DNA of 7,003 bases from Candidatus Eiseniibacteriota bacterium (GTDB lineage Bacteria > Eisenbacteria > RBG-16-71-46): NCBI GenBank assembly GCA_005893365.1, contig VBPB01000157.1, positions 1 through 7,003 of the forward strand, written 5' to 3'. This document shows, piece after piece, positions 6,759-7,003 of this stretch. The notes beneath the pieces were generated by a model. That model had not been told where the DNA came from. It did no database searches and was given only the letters and a program-made list of their open reading frames with translations. The stretch's first letter is position 1. Every line of letters starts with the position of its first letter. Both the position numbers and the translations under genes were made by a program.

Positions 6759-7003
6759 CGGACCTCCTGCCCCGCCTGGTCGGTCGCCGCGGAGGAACCG
6801 CTCGCCCGATCGGCACGGCGGACGAGATCGCTCACCCGCTCGAGATTCCCCGCCCCCGCTCCGGCGCGGAACGCGGCGCGGAACGCGGTGGTGGCCCGCC
6901 TCAGGTAGGCGAGCCCCAGATACGCGCCGAGCCCCTCGAGCGCACCCGCTCGGCCCCGCACCGCGTAGCGCTCGATGAACGCCCGCTTCAGCGGCTCGCC
7001 GGC
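6755..7003 (-). CDS. Unrecognised protein, C-terminal 82 residues (enters from right edge)
   Basis: The frame ending at TGA 6757-6755 is open to the window edge (82 codons), reading AGEPLKRAFIERYAVRGRAG at its start. The GTG at 6961-6959 is a possible start but is probably internal, because the frame continues upstream with ordinary coding composition and no ribosome site is seen there. The visible part is helix-rich, with an Ala/Arg-rich helix (LGLAYLRRATTAFRAAFRAG) and a polar tail (about the last 15 residues). There is no membrane segment. It shares the 4-base ATGA overlap with the first ABC gene, so it belongs to the operon. The FIERY ... AYLGLAYLRRATTAFR arrangement resembles the final helices of APH-fold phosphotransferases, which would make it a second kinase-fold protein, but this is a low-confidence guess. 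Its function is not recognisable from this fragment. Confidence 0.7.
   Translation of the reverse strand, partial: AGEPLKRAFIERYAVRGRAGALEGLGAYLGLAYLRRATTAFRAAFRAGAGAGNLERVSDLVRRADRASGSSAATDQAGQEVR
6762..6768 (-). promoter_or_regulatory. Strong ribosome binding site for the first ABC gene
   Basis: On the coding strand AGGAGGT lies three bases before the ATG at 6758 (four bases counted from GGAGG). It is the strongest Shine-Dalgarno match in the window and confirms this ATG as the start, inside the end of the upstream frame. Confidence 0.75.

Larger units (their letters stand above)
1..7003 (-). other. Single overlapping operon for glycan/glycoconjugate synthesis and export (interior part)
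   Basis: All six genes run on the minus strand and join through ATGA overlaps at 6755-6758, 4881-4884, 3004-3007 and 331-334. The 25-base gap at 1618-1642 is bridged by a mini-ORF with ATGA at each end. No stretch long enough for a promoter or terminator exists between genes, so both lie outside the window. Co-transcription is strongly implied. A shared pathway for making and exporting a glycosylated product is inferred from the gene mix. Confidence 0.8.

Noticed and set aside
4902..6908. A 668-codon open frame on the plus strand, longer than the ABC gene opposite it.
   Set aside because: It is antisense to the first ABC gene and the upstream partial gene. Its product is a low-complexity mix of A, R, E, H, Q and D with no domain, as expected when GC-rich codons are read from the other strand, while the minus strand carries complete ABC motifs.

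Overview
The window is a compact, very GC-rich (roughly 70% by eye, third codon positions almost all G or C) stretch of bacterial DNA. Everything supportable is coded on the minus strand, so it reads from right to left. No RNA gene, mobile element, CRISPR array, terminator or internal promoter is visible. The composition, the MsbA-type half transporters and the GT4 glycosyltransferases suit a high-GC bacterium that builds and exports a glycosylated surface or secreted product. Candidates include Myxococcota and other former Deltaproteobacteria, Gemmatimonadota, Acidobacteriota, Methylomirabilota/Rokubacteria and Eisenbacteria, but nothing in the sequence fixes the lineage.

In transcription order the layout is: (1) 7003-6755, the C-terminal end of an unrecognised protein that enters from outside the window; (2) 6758-4881, an ABC half transporter with fused membrane and ATPase domains; (3) 4884-3004, a second, clearly paralogous half transporter; (4) 3007-1643, an aminoglycoside-phosphotransferase/choline-kinase-fold protein whose catalytic loop lacks the catalytic Asp and whose N-lobe appears duplicated; (5) 1646-1614, a possible 10-codon coupling ORF; (6) 1617-331, a complete GT4 glycosyltransferase; (7) 334-1, the first 111 codons of a second GT4-type glycosyltransferase that runs off the left edge.

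Consecutive reading frames touch through the 4-base ATGA overlap (stop TGA inside the next ATG) at 6755-6758, 4881-4884, 3004-3007 and 331-334. The one real gap, 25 bases between genes 4 and 6, is bridged by the mini-ORF, which has ATGA at both ends (1643-1646 and 1614-1617). This is strong evidence for one polycistronic, translationally coupled operon whose promoter and end lie outside the window.

The working interpretation, which is inference, is that the two glycosyltransferases add sugars to a lipid, polysaccharide or other acceptor and that the paired half transporters, probably a heterodimer, flip or export the product. The kinase-fold protein, apparently catalytically altered, would act as a non-canonical enzyme or a binding/regulatory subunit. 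The substrate cannot be read from the sequence.
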